DNA of 64,000 nt from Brevibacterium yomogidense (GCF_016107685.1 NZ_JABASY010000002.1:558001-622000); one strand, 5' to 3'; positions 48,638 to 56,364 are shown, counted from the first letter of the stretch. Notes: a model not told the origin generated them from the letters alone. Made by a program: numbers and translations.

Positions 48638-49474
48638 GTGCACACTTTTGATCGGCCGACTGACGTGAGTGCTGACCAGGCACGAGTGCGGGTACGGCCG
48701 GAGCGTTCCGCGTTGGCGCATCATCTGGATGCGTCGGGTATCACCGGTGATGTCGCGACGCCGCGGGAGAGCAACCTGTCGCACATCGGTCGGTTCCTGA
48801 GTCAGGAGCGCCAGTTCGACTTCGGCGTGCCTCTCACCCAGGAATGGACTGAGGAATCTGTCTTCGACCTCATGGTCGATCGCGTCGGGATCAGCGGTGA
48901 TCGTGACTTCGTGGAGGGAGTCGACACGATCTCTGCGCAGAAGTGCATCGACTCAGTGGATCGGATGCGTGCTGTTCTGAGGGAGGTCGTGCGGTCGGGT
49001 GGGCGTGTGCTCTTCGCAACGGGGCATCCGGCTGGTCTGCTGCCGGTTCATCAGGCGGTGGTGGCGTGGGCGCAGAAGTCCGGAGCGACTGTCGTGGGCG
49101 TCGATGTGGTGTTGCGTCCTGAGCCGGTGTGGGTGAGCGCCCCTGTGGGTGGAGATGTGCGGCGGATGAACGGCGTGCATGTGTGGCACCAGCATGGTGG
49201 TGTTCCGCATACGCACTTCGCAGAGCCGATGCTGGCGCTGCTGGAGAGGCTGCGGGCTGATGATCAGCAGATGCCGGACCTGGTCGTCGCAGATCACGGG
49301 TGGGCTGGTGCGGCGGCGAGTGTGGGTCTGCGCACGGTCGGCTATGCGGACTGCAATGATCCCGCGCTGTTCGTCGCCGAGGCACAGGGGCAGGTCGAAG
49401 TCGCTGTCCCGCTGGACGACAACGTCCTCCCGCAGCACTACGAACCACTCATCGACTATCTCGTGGGGGAGTAG
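48638..49474 (+). CDS. Conserved actinobacterial phosphatase-like protein
   Basis: A 278-residue protein of a family annotated as phosphatase in Streptomyces and relatives. Recognisable blocks are TGDVATPRESNLSHIGRFL near 35, GRVLFATGHPAGLLPVHQ near 125, a His-rich HVWHQHGGVPHTHFAEPM near 180, VADHGWAGAAASVG near 220 and VGYADCNDPALFVAEAQG near 240. The conserved His and Asp residues suggest metal binding. The activity is not proven. Start is the GTG at 48638 with GAGGAGAG upstream; the frame is open further up but inside the methyltransferase gene. Confidence 0.75.
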   Translation: MHTFDRPTDVSADQARVRVRPERSALAHHLDASGITGDVATPRESNLSHIGRFLSQERQFDFGVPLTQEWTEESVFDLMVDRVGISGDRDFVEGVDTISAQKCIDSVDRMRAVLREVVRSGGRVLFATGHPAGLLPVHQAVVAWAQKSGATVVGVDVVLRPEPVWVSAPVGGDVRRMNGVHVWHQHGGVPHTHFAEPMLALLERLRADDQQMPDLVVADHGWAGAAASVGLRTVGYADCNDPALFVAEAQGQVEVAVPLDDNVLPQHYEPLIDYLVGE

Positions 49475-49493
49475 TCCCAACTGTTGTGGCTCA

Positions 49494-49512
49494 TGACGAT
49501 GACATATCGTCA
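49494..49512. terminator. Weak convergent hairpin
   Basis: TGACGAT (49494-49500) pairs with 49506-49512 around a 5-nt loop, overlapping the stop codon of the minus-strand gene that follows. It could be a weak two-way terminator. Confidence 0.3.
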
Positions 49513-50169
49513 GGCGTTTCTGACGTCATCACATACGTAGTCGGATTGCTGTTCTCCTAAGAGAATCCAACGTCCTTCCGACCGGATCGCACGCATCTGT
49601 CGCACGTCTTCAGTGAAATCGACAGTGATGTTCTTGTCTGGTGAAGTCGTCGACGTGAGTCCGTACTCGCTGAAGTCACGACACGTGGAAACATAGGCTT
49701 CCGAATCTGCCTCATAGTAGGTGACGAGCATTCGCTGGACCTTCACTTCGCCCTCCTGTGTCAGATTATACTTTTCTCTGTGCTTTACGCCTTCAGTGCG
49801 GCTTTTGTAGAGCAGGTCGGTAAGGTGTGGCTTGAGGGAATCTACGTATTCGGCCGTCACATGATCTTTGGACGTTGTTGCTTGATCGTAGGAATCGATG
49901 AGAAGTAGGAGCTCTTCGATTTCAGCGATGTCGGAGTCTTCCAACGCTTCTTCTCCGACGTACTCACTTTTGTCATCATCCCAGATGAAGTTGTCGGTAA
50001 AAGCATAATCATGGAGGACTGGGTCGTAGGCGGGCTCCGCGGTGGCCGTAGCCTCAGTGTGCTGGGGAGTCGAGACTGGGTCTTCATCGACGTCTATGGA
50101 CGCGTGATGCCCACTGATAGCTTCTCGAATGGCAGTTTCGTGTTGGCGTTGCCGGTGGTCCGGGTTCAA
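49510..50169 (-). CDS. Paralogue of the upstream lipoprotein, no signal peptide
   Basis: A 219-residue protein in AT-richer DNA. No ATG or GTG lies between the PKD-gene stop and the conserved part; the proposed TTG at 50169 overlaps that stop (TTGA), mimicking the coupled starts seen elsewhere. The GTG at 50298 would extend the protein 43 residues into the PKD gene in another frame, with no family sequence. IEELLLLIDSYDQATTS (about 80-96) matches VEELLLLIEKFSYYTSD in the lipoprotein at 51016-51678. The protein ends in WILLGEQQSDYVCDDVRNA, like that lipoprotein. No lipobox is seen, so it is either cytoplasmic or 5'-truncated. Function unknown. Confidence 0.55.
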   Translation of the reverse strand: MNPDHRQRQHETAIREAISGHHASIDVDEDPVSTPQHTEATATAEPAYDPVLHDYAFTDNFIWDDDKSEYVGEEALEDSDIAEIEELLLLIDSYDQATTSKDHVTAEYVDSLKPHLTDLLYKSRTEGVKHREKYNLTQEGEVKVQRMLVTYYEADSEAYVSTCRDFSEYGLTSTTSPDKNITVDFTEDVRQMRAIRSEGRWILLGEQQSDYVCDDVRNA

Positions 50170-51038
50170 TTGGGCACGCAGTCGGTGCCGTGCGGGTTGT
50201 CGTTGCAGTCGTCTTCGACCCGGTATTTGTGATAGCGGTACACGGTCATGGGCAGCCGGTCGCTTTCGACAGCTGCGGTCCCGGGGATGGTGCTCCATCC
50301 GCTGCCGTAGTTGTATTCGCCGGTGTACACCGTGGTGAGCGTGACGGTGCGTTCACCCTTCGTGGAGTAGATGTGGGTGATCGATCCGTTCTGGGGGTGG
50401 GAGGGTTCCTGCCCGGGAGACGTGGTCGAGGTGGAGTTGCCGTCGCCGAAGTCCCAGTGGAACTCGATCGGGGTCGCTCGGATCTGGAGCGGGAACCCGA
50501 GTAGCTCCGCGGAGAAGGTTTTCACGCTGGCATCCGCCCAGAAGGCGGTGGGCTTCCCGGTGACGGTCCAATCCACGGGCAGTGCGTGTGGGGTGGAGGG
50601 TGGGATCTGGAACGAGGCGAAGTCTGATTCGCTGGGTACCGGGGGAGCGACTGAACCGCCACCGTCATCTTCCGGAACCTCGGGCGGATCTGGGATGTGC
50701 GGTGGACACGGGACCGGCTTACGGTCTTCCTCGTAATCGCAAATCAAACCCGGCCCAGGCAGAGGAGTGTCCGGCTCCGGGTTAGAGCCGCCGCCACCGC
50801 CGCCAGAGCCGCCTCCATCTCCGGTGCCACCATCGTCACCTCTGGGTGGTGGAGTTTCCCCGCCACTATTTCCATCATCGTGTTGACCGCAGTCCACCCT
50901 ACCTCTCCCAAGGTGATTGCAGTTCGACGACGATGAAGAAGGTTCAATTGCGAATATCTGCGGTTCGACACCCACTACGAATGCTAGCGAAACGTACAAC
51001 AAGATTCGCAAGAAACTAGCGAAGATCATTACAGTCAT
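50166..51038 (-). CDS. Secreted PKD-domain protein
   Basis: About 290 residues from the ATG at 51038; a second ATG at 51029 and a TTG at 51068 are alternatives. The N-terminus (MTVMIFASFLRILLYVSLAF) is a signal peptide or anchor. Next comes a linker rich in Ser, Gly, Asp and Pro (about 30-110), then a PKD-like domain with HWDFGDGNSTS near 195, HIYSTKGERTVTL near 225 and YNYGSGWSTIPGT. It ends in DDCNDNPHGTDCVPN. PKD domains are beta-sandwich surface modules used in binding or adhesion. The gene overlaps both neighbours and lies in GC-poor DNA. Its partner or ligand is unknown. Confidence 0.7.
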   Translation of the reverse strand: MTVMIFASFLRILLYVSLAFVVGVEPQIFAIEPSSSSSNCNHLGRGRVDCGQHDDGNSGGETPPPRGDDGGTGDGGGSGGGGGGSNPEPDTPLPGPGLICDYEEDRKPVPCPPHIPDPPEVPEDDGGGSVAPPVPSESDFASFQIPPSTPHALPVDWTVTGKPTAFWADASVKTFSAELLGFPLQIRATPIEFHWDFGDGNSTSTTSPGQEPSHPQNGSITHIYSTKGERTVTLTTVYTGEYNYGSGWSTIPGTAAVESDRLPMTVYRYHKYRVEDDCNDNPHGTDCVPN

Positions 51039-51678
51039 CCCGATCGCTATAGAACTTTTGGTTTCCAATCAACCATCGCTGGCCTACAAGGTCGGCTTCG
51101 ACGTAGGCCAACATTTCAATTGTTCTATTCGGATCGTGTCCCTGCGACGGGCGGCCGCTCGTGTTGTCGATTACGGCCCAATGGTCATACTCATAGCATA
51201 GGCCAATCATGGCGTATTCATTTGTCTCATACCTCCACACAGAGCTGTCAGTAATTGATACTGAGCCGACGACTGAAATCTTTCCATCCGCCGCCTCCTG
51301 CGCGAAGTCCTGATAGGAGGAATACATTCCATCAGTCAGATTGCCCCGAATTGAACGTATTCCAGCCTGATTTGCATCTGTAATATCAGAGGTGTAGTAA
51401 CTGAATTTCTCGATCAACAGCAGCAGCTCTTCTACGTCTTTCTCGTCTTCTGCTGAGAGTTCGACCTCGCTTGTGTATGGAGGCAGGGTCGGCTCGTACG
51501 TTTCAGGCTGGTCGGGGGTCGCCGTCGGCGCCACGGTCGCCGGGGCATCCGGACCCCCGGAGCACGCCGCCAGCACCAGAAGTGCCGACGCGGCGACAGC
51601 CGCAATGCCGGACCGCCGTCGCCTCTTCCGGCGAGCCGACGACGGCAGCCTCCAGCGGGTCAGCCGAACCACATTCAC
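51016..51678 (-). CDS. Putative lipoprotein with mosaic composition
   Basis: A 220-residue protein. A long Arg-rich N-region is followed by a hydrophobic core and the lipobox LVLAAC (C39), so it should be lipid-anchored outside the membrane. A Thr/Pro linker leads to an acidic helix SAEDEKDVEELLLLIEKF and a globular part ending in WLIGNQKFYSDRDDCNDLR. The first ~70 codons are GC-rich like the host; after about position 51470 the DNA becomes clearly AT-richer. GTG start at 51678, with a minus-strand TTAGAT at 51718-51723 as a possible -10. It heads the three-gene operon. Family not recognised. Confidence 0.65.
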   Translation of the reverse strand: MNVVRLTRWRLPSSARRKRRRRSGIAAVAASALLVLAACSGGPDAPATVAPTATPDQPETYEPTLPPYTSEVELSAEDEKDVEELLLLIEKFSYYTSDITDANQAGIRSIRGNLTDGMYSSYQDFAQEAADGKISVVGSVSITDSSVWRYETNEYAMIGLCYEYDHWAVIDNTSGRPSQGHDPNRTIEMLAYVEADLVGQRWLIGNQKFYSDRDDCNDLR

Positions 51679-51761
51679 GCGCGATCACCCCATGAGCATC
51701 GATGCCAATGGGAGCCAATCTAACCGCATGGAACGAGTTTCGGAAGAGTGGTATCGCAGAC

Positions 51762-51770
51762 TGTGGATAA
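51762..51770 (-). promoter_or_regulatory. Single consensus DnaA box (TTATCCACA)
   Basis: A perfect match to the E. coli consensus on the minus strand, in the gap between the lipoprotein operon and ybaK. A single box is not an origin; it may be a regulatory DnaA site or chance. Confidence 0.35.
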
Positions 51771-51794
51771 CTGCCGAGTACTACTGCATAGTCA

Positions 51795-51821
51795 CTTTCC
51801 GTGGGGTTTCCTCACGGAAAG
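51795..51821 (-). terminator. Hairpin terminator downstream of ybaK
   Basis: CTTTCCGTG (51795-51803) pairs with CACGGAAAG (51813-51821) around a 9-nt loop, 14 nt beyond the ybaK stop on the minus strand. Confidence 0.5.
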
Positions 51822-51834
51822 CTTCGCCTGATTC

Positions 51835-52398
51835 TCATGGGATCTCGACGGCCAGGTCCTCGATGACCTCGGCGCCTGCCAGTTCAGCCAGCGCAGCGCC
51901 GGGAAGCAGGATCTTGGACCCGCGGACGCCCGATCCGATGATCACCTCATCCTGATCGATCACCCGCGAGTCGATCAGCAGGCGCCAGGTGTCGGGCAGA
52001 CCGATCGGCCCGATCCCGCCGTATTCCATACCCGACTCCTCCACCGCCCTGTCCATCGACAGGAACGACGCCTTGCGCACATCCAGCAGCTTCCGCACCC
52101 GCTTGTTCACATCCGCCCGTGTCGATGCCAGCACCACACAGGCGGCGATCCGCTCGTCCTCACCACGCGTCCCCGCCACCACCACACAGTTGGCGGAAGC
52201 ATCAGCCGGCAGGTCGTACGCCTCCATGAGCGCAGCCGTGTCGGCAAGTGCCGGGTCGATCGCGAAGGCGGAGGCGGAAGCAAGAGCGGAGGGGGCCTCG
52301 GCGACGGTCTGCGCGACGGGCGCACCCACCAGCGGCGGCTGGTCCTCAGCGGCAGCGGCGAGAGGGAGTGTGGTCAGAGAATCGGGAAGAAGGCTCAT
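51835..52398 (-). CDS. YbaK/ProX-type aminoacyl-tRNA deacylase
   Basis: A 187-residue protein with the YbaK fold. Key segments are ANCVVVAGTRGEDERIAACVVLA (split here at natural blocks: CVVVAG, AACVVL), then RADVNKRVRKLLDVRKASF with the conserved lysine, and EYGGIGPIGLPDTWRLLIDS. Such enzymes hydrolyse misacylated tRNA-Pro or tRNA-Cys. The N-terminal ~50 residues are Ala/Pro-rich and less conserved. ATG at 52398. It is divergent from rpmE2. Confidence 0.85.
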   Translation of the reverse strand: MSLLPDSLTTLPLAAAAEDQPPLVGAPVAQTVAEAPSALASASAFAIDPALADTAALMEAYDLPADASANCVVVAGTRGEDERIAACVVLASTRADVNKRVRKLLDVRKASFLSMDRAVEESGMEYGGIGPIGLPDTWRLLIDSRVIDQDEVIIGSGVRGSKILLPGAALAELAGAEVIEDLAVEIP

Positions 52399-52444
52399 AC
52401 GGCCAGCCTATCCACTGCAGTCCTTCAATAGACCTTCACACGTG

Positions 52445-52450
52445 TAGAAT
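52445..52450 (+). promoter_or_regulatory. -10 element (TAGAAT) for rpmE2
   Basis: GTGTAGAATGG places transcription start near 52457, just before the structured leader. Confidence 0.5.
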
Positions 52451-52456
52451 GGTGAG

Positions 52457-52585
52457 TCGGTCCGTGCGCGACCCTTCGGGGTCAGGCCTCCATGTCGGTC
52501 ACGGACCACGCGGAATTCGGGCACTGGCAGGCAGCGTCCCGCTGCATCAGGCGTCTGATCAGAATTCACAGCAAAGGACTCAAGA
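52457..52585 (+). promoter_or_regulatory. Structured rpmE2 leader, probable L31 autoregulatory RNA
   Basis: The ~129-nt leader can fold into a closed structure. GGTCCGTG (52459-52466) pairs with CACGGACC (52500-52507), and a nested hairpin GACCC-TTCG-GGGTC (52470-52483) carries a stable UUCG tetraloop. Ribosomal protein L31 leaders are known from actinobacteria; this one fits by position and structure but was not tested against a model. AAAGGACTC before the ATG is the ribosome binding site. Confidence 0.6.
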
Positions 52586-52843
52586 ATGAAGAAGGACATC
52601 CACCCGGAGTACAGCCCGGTCGTCTTCAACGACCTCTCCTCCGGCACCAAGTTCCTCACCCGGTCGACCGCCACGAGCGATAAGACGATCGAGTGGGAGG
52701 ACGGCAACACCTACCCTGTCATCGACGTCGAGATCTCGTCTGCCTCGCACCCGTTCTACACGGGCAAGCAGCGCATCCTCGACTCCGCCGGTCGGGTGGA
52801 GAAGTTCAAGGACCGCTACAAGGGCTTCGGCCGCCGCAGCTGA
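52586..52843 (+). CDS. rpmE2: 50S ribosomal protein bL31, type B (zinc-free)
   Basis: An 85-residue bL31 of the B type: [16 protein letters not shown] at the N-terminus, then [21 protein letters not shown] and a basic tail. The four cysteines of zinc-binding L31 are absent, so this copy can replace the zinc form during zinc starvation. In other actinobacteria the gene is under Zur; no Zur site was recognised here, and the structured leader may be the main control. Confidence 0.97.
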   Translation: MKKDIHPEYSPVVFNDLSSGTKFLTRSTATSDKTIEWEDGNTYPVIDVEISSASHPFYTGKQRILDSAGRVEKFKDRYKGFGRRS

Positions 52844-52861
52844 GCGCGTCCCCTCAGACGA

Positions 52862-52904
52862 CTGCGGGCCCGGACTCCTCTTCGCGAGGAGTCCGGGCCC
52901 GCAG
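52862..52904. terminator. Bidirectional terminator between rpmE2 and the kinase gene
   Basis: A perfect 18-bp stem, CTGCGGGCCCGGACTCCT (52862-52879) with 52887-52904, closes a 7-nt loop, followed by GCATTT. It serves convergent genes. Confidence 0.85.
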
Positions 52905-52945
52905 GCATTTCACCGTCTGTCAGTGCTGTCGGTGCGATCCACCGG

Positions 52946-53812
52946 TCAGTTCGCTGTCGGGTAGTCCTCGACCGTGACCGACAGGCCCTCCTGCGGCTGC
53001 ACGCGGGCGGCCGGGTGGAAGAGCGAATCGACGCCGGTCGCGTTCTCCAGCGACGCGGCTATGCCGTGAGCGACCCGCGCCTTCGCACCTCGGACCGCCT
53101 CCAGGACATCGGCCCCGGTGGAGAGTCCCGCCGCGATCGCTGAAGCGAACGAGCAGCCGGCACCATTCACGAGCTTGTCATGCGCCTTGGGCGCACTGAG
53201 GACGCTGATCCGTTCCCCGCCCTCCGTCTCCTCGAGGAGGGCGTCGATCGCGTCCGTGCCGGCCAGGCGTGCGCCACCCTTCACGACGACGTGCTTCGCC
53301 CCCATCGCCTTGATGTCGCGCGCCGCGGCGATCATGTCATCGACCGAATCGAGCTGATCCCGGCCGGTCAGTGTCGCCGCCTCCTCGAGGTTCGGCGTGA
53401 TGACCGTCGCCAGCGGGACGAGGTTCTCGACGAAGAGGTCCTTGAGGTCGACCATCGTCCCACTGCCCTTGCAGACGAGGACCGGGTCGAAGACGTATGG
53501 CAGCTCGTTCTCCCGCAGGCGGGCGGCGAGGGCGAGCGCGGAATCGACGGAGCCGAGCATCCCCGACTTGATGACGGAGAATTCGTGCACAGCCAGCGTC
53601 GATTCGAGCTGCCGGATGATGACGTCCGTGTCGATGAAGGTGATGACGTGGTCGAAGGACGCCTTCGGGTCGAAGGTGACGATGCACGTGACGACGGCGG
53701 TGCCGAACGTGCCGTACTCGTCGAACATCTTGAGGTCTGCCTCGAGCCCGGCGCCTCCGGACACATCGGATCCTGCGATGGTGAGGACGCGGGGTGTGGT
53801 GGTGTCGGTCAT
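52946..53812 (-). CDS. ThiD/PdxK-type kinase
   Basis: A 288-residue ribokinase-fold enzyme. TIAGSDVSGGAGLEADLK is near 11-28, VIKSGMLGS near 79-87, VFDPVLVCKGSGTMV near 107, TPNLEEAATLTG near 139, and the catalytic NGAGCSFASAIAAG near 216 with its anion hole. The SGMLGS, DPVLVCKG and NGAGC set fits both HMP-phosphate kinase (ThiD) and the Gram-positive pyridoxine kinase PdxK; the VCKG stretch and lack of a TPP riboswitch or thi genes favour PdxK or dual use. The minus-strand TATGAT at 53939-53944 may be the -10, with a 120-nt leader. Confidence 0.85.
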   Translation of the reverse strand: MTDTTTPRVLTIAGSDVSGGAGLEADLKMFDEYGTFGTAVVTCIVTFDPKASFDHVITFIDTDVIIRQLESTLAVHEFSVIKSGMLGSVDSALALAARLRENELPYVFDPVLVCKGSGTMVDLKDLFVENLVPLATVITPNLEEAATLTGRDQLDSVDDMIAAARDIKAMGAKHVVVKGGARLAGTDAIDALLEETEGGERISVLSAPKAHDKLVNGAGCSFASAIAAGLSTGADVLEAVRGAKARVAHGIAASLENATGVDSLFHPAARVQPQEGLSVTVEDYPTAN

Positions 53813-53990
53813 TCCAGGCGGTGTCCTTCAACGTGGGTCGGCGGTGGAGGCCTCTTGATCCTGCGTGGATCCGGAGGTCGTGAGCTCATGCGCACGCCCT
53901 GGAGGGGGCGCTTCGCTGGGCCGGTTCGATCTGGTCGATCATATCCCCTCGCCGCGGCACATGGGGAGGGGCGTGGCCTGCGAAGGTCCA

Positions 53991-54461
53991 TCACGATCCG
54001 CCCGGATATCCGTGCTGTCGCCACGCTTCGTAGACCGCGATCGAGGCGGAGTTCGCAAGGTTGAGCGAGCGCCTCGACGGCTGCATGGGGATGCGGACGC
54101 GGAGGTCGACGTGGGGGTCCTCGGCGATGTCGTCGGGGAGGCCCGTCGATTCCCTGCCGAACAGCAGGACGTCGCCCGGCTGGTAGGTGACGTCCGCGAA
54201 GCTGTCCTCGGTGTGCGTCGTGAAGGCGATGACGCGGCGGTCTCCCAGCTTCTCCCACACGTCTTCGATCGTCGGGTGGACGGTGACGTGCGCGAGGTCG
54301 TGGTAGTCGAGCCCCGCCCGTCGCAGCTTCGCGTCGGAGAGGTCGAACCCCAGGGGTTCCACGAGATGCAGATGCGCGCCGGTCACTGCGGCCAGACGGA
54401 TGGCGTTGCCGGTGTTTCCGGGGATCTCCGGCGTGTGGAAGACGATGCTCAGGCCCTTCAT
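53991..54461 (-). CDS. trmL: tRNA (cytidine/uridine-34 2'-O)-methyltransferase
   Basis: A 156-residue SPOUT enzyme that methylates the wobble ribose of tRNA-Leu in E. coli. TPEIPGNTGNAIRLAAVTGA is at about 10-29, LFGRESTGLP near 100 and IPMQPSRRSLNLANSASIAV near 124-143, the three family motifs. Start ATG at 54461. It is a single gene divergent from the DUF222 protein. Confidence 0.95.
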   Translation of the reverse strand: MKGLSIVFHTPEIPGNTGNAIRLAAVTGAHLHLVEPLGFDLSDAKLRRAGLDYHDLAHVTVHPTIEDVWEKLGDRRVIAFTTHTEDSFADVTYQPGDVLLFGRESTGLPDDIAEDPHVDLRVRIPMQPSRRSLNLANSASIAVYEAWRQHGYPGGS

Positions 54462-54511
54462 AGGGGTCTCAGCCTACTGCCTGCGCAGTGCCGCGGCGGG
54501 GCGGGCCTGAG

Positions 54512-54529
54512 ACGTCCCTGCGGGGACGT
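54512..54529. repeat. Near-palindrome ACGTCCCTGCGGGGACGT, copy 2 (one mismatch)
   Basis: Divergent copy of the CGTCCCCGCGGGGACG element, in the trmL/DUF222 promoter region, about 50 bp from the trmL start. Confidence 0.5.
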
Positions 54530-54625
54530 TCTGTTCGATAGTCCGATCGATCAGAGTGACCTCCTGCGGTCGCAGGATGGCTGTTGGCCGCGGCCGCCCG
54601 CACCGGCCCGGACAGGGGCGCGGGC

Positions 54626-56314
54626 ATGATCGGTGTCGTCGAGGCCCAGGAGATCGCAGATCGGATGCGCCGCCTGGCCGGCAGCATCGCCCGGCAGCAG
54701 GCGCAGTTCCTCCGCCTGCTCGACGAGATCGACCGCTCGGAGGCGTGGACGCACTGGATCGGCGTGCGCACCCTCGTGCAGTGGGTGTCGTTCGTGTGCG
54801 AGATGGATCCGCACACCGCACGGGAGCACGTGCGGGTCATGCGCGGCCTGCGCGAGATGCCGCAGGTCGCCGCACTCCTGGCGGAGGGGCGGATCTCCTT
54901 CAGCAAGGCGCGGGAGATCACGCGCCTGAGCGGTCGCATCGACGACGGGGAGGCCGCGGAGATCACCACGCGCGCGACAGCGTCGCAGATCTCGTCGATG
55001 GTTGCCGCCTACCGGCGGCTGGACTCCGGTGACCCCGAGGAGCTGCTGGAGTCGCTCGTGGGCCGCACACCGGAGGACATCGCCGAGGTGCGGGTCCCCT
55101 CCGGCGGGACCGCCGAGGCCCCGGCCGGCACGGGTGCGGACGTCACCGTCCGTCTGCCGCGTCACCTCGGGCAGGACTCCCTGCACGTCTCGACCCGGCA
55201 GTACGGAAGGGTGCGGATCATCCTCGATCTGCCGGAGGCCGACGCGATCGAGCTCCTGGCCGTCGTGGACGCCGTCCGCGACTCCCTCAACCGCACGGAG
55301 GAACCCGAGGAGTCCGGCTCCCCGGGTGGACCCAGTGAGCTCGAGGGGGCCAGTGAGTTCGGGGAGCTCCGTGAGCCGGGCACAGGCGGGGTGGGCCAAG
55401 ACGGGCTGGGTCAAGACGTGGCGAGCCAAGAAGGAGCGGGGGAGCAGGGAGTAGGTGCCGTTCGGCCGGAAGGCCGGGCGACACGCGTGGACGCCCTCCT
55501 CGAGGTCGTCCGGACGCACCGGGACGACGCCGCACGGAAGGGCCGCGGGAGGGCGGCGCGCGCCACCGTCCTCGTCCACGTCTCCCCTGAAGCGCTCGCG
55601 GCGGGCAGCGGTGGGGACACGCCCGTGAGCGGCACCGCGCGGAGTGACGCACAGCGCTGCCACACGGCAGACCGCGGCCCGGTCACAGCGGCCTCGGCGG
55701 CGCGTCTCGCCTGCGGAGGCGAACTGGTCGGGGCTCTCATCGACGCCAGCGGCGATACGCTGGCCCTAGGCCGGTCGCGGCGCCTGGCCTCTCACCGACA
55801 GCGCATCGCACTGTCCGCGCGGGACCTCCACTGCCAGTTCCCCGACTGCACGCGTCGCCACGGACTCGAAGCCCACCACATCCGCATGTGGAGCGAGGGC
55901 GGCCCCACCGACATGGAGAACATGCTCCTGCTCTGCCGCTCACACCACATCGCCGTCCACGAGAACCGCCTGCGGATCACCCGCGCTGCGGACCGCCGCT
56001 TCACGGGGGCGCTGCGTGGAGGCACCGGGTTCGACTTCCACACGGAGGAGGGCGTGCTCATACGCGCAGGCGCGGCGGGCTCGGCAACCACAGCAGACGA
56101 CACCACCGAGGCGGGCGACGAACCCGAGGCTTCCGTCACACGCCCGGTCCTCCTCGACCTGCCGGGCGCCCGTCTGGGGCCCCGCGAGCCGGACATCGTG
56201 ACGATCGGCGGCGGGTGGGGAATCACCCTCGACGCAGGGGTCACATGGCTCTTCGACGCAGAGGCGATCCTGCGCGAACGCAGGACGGACGCGCCGGCGC
56301 AGAGCTCTCCGTGA
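54626..56314 (+). CDS. DUF222 and HNH endonuclease domain protein
   Basis: A 562-residue protein of the DUF222/13E12-repeat type found in high copy in actinobacteria. The N-terminal DUF222 region includes WVSFVCEMDPHTAREHVRVM and ISFSKAREITRLS; a low-complexity linker (about 220-275) follows. The C-terminal HNH domain has CQFPDCTRRHGLEAHHIRMW and LCRSHHIAVHENR with its zinc cysteine pairs. Mobility or repair roles have been suggested for the family and are unproven. Start ATG at 54626 with AGGGGCG upstream; a TTG at 54584 is also possible. It ends 24 bp before the LexA box. Confidence 0.88.
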   Translation: MIGVVEAQEIADRMRRLAGSIARQQAQFLRLLDEIDRSEAWTHWIGVRTLVQWVSFVCEMDPHTAREHVRVMRGLREMPQVAALLAEGRISFSKAREITRLSGRIDDGEAAEITTRATASQISSMVAAYRRLDSGDPEELLESLVGRTPEDIAEVRVPSGGTAEAPAGTGADVTVRLPRHLGQDSLHVSTRQYGRVRIILDLPEADAIELLAVVDAVRDSLNRTEEPEESGSPGGPSELEGASEFGELREPGTGGVGQDGLGQDVASQEGAGEQGVGAVRPEGRATRVDALLEVVRTHRDDAARKGRGRAARATVLVHVSPEALAAGSGGDTPVSGTARSDAQRCHTADRGPVTAASAARLACGGELVGALIDASGDTLALGRSRRLASHRQRIALSARDLHCQFPDCTRRHGLEAHHIRMWSEGGPTDMENMLLLCRSHHIAVHENRLRITRAADRRFTGALRGGTGFDFHTEEGVLIRAGAAGSATTADDTTEAGDEPEASVTRPVLLDLPGARLGPREPDIVTIGGGWGITLDAGVTWLFDAEAILRERRTDAPAQSSP

Positions 56315-56338
56315 GTCACACCAGCGCACTTGCCGCGT

Positions 56339-56358
56339 TCGAACGTGTGTTCGATACT
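56339..56358 (+). promoter_or_regulatory. LexA (SOS) box overlapping the imuA' -10
   Basis: TCGAACGTGTGTTCGA (56339-56354) is an exact match to the mycobacterial and Bacillus-type SOS box, TCGAAC-N4-GTTCGA. Its right end overlaps GATACT (56353-56358), a -10 lying 6 nt before the ATG at 56365. LexA bound here would block RNA polymerase directly. Confidence 0.93.
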
Positions 56359-56364
56359 GGGTCC

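Noticed and set aside
51762..51770. Replication origin near the DnaA box
   Set aside because: A single box, no cluster, no dnaA/dnaN/gyr genes nearby.
53813..53990. TPP riboswitch before the ThiD/PdxK gene
   Set aside because: The leader has no CUGAGA or ACCUGAUC core; only a TATGAT -10 was found.
54531..54560. Second SOS box upstream of the DUF222 gene
   Set aside because: Only the half-site GTTCGATA is present; the left half TCGAAC is missing.
54626..56314. DUF222-HNH protein as part of a mobile element or homing endonuclease
   Set aside because: No inverted repeats, integrase or interrupted target gene are visible; the family is widespread as stand-alone genes.
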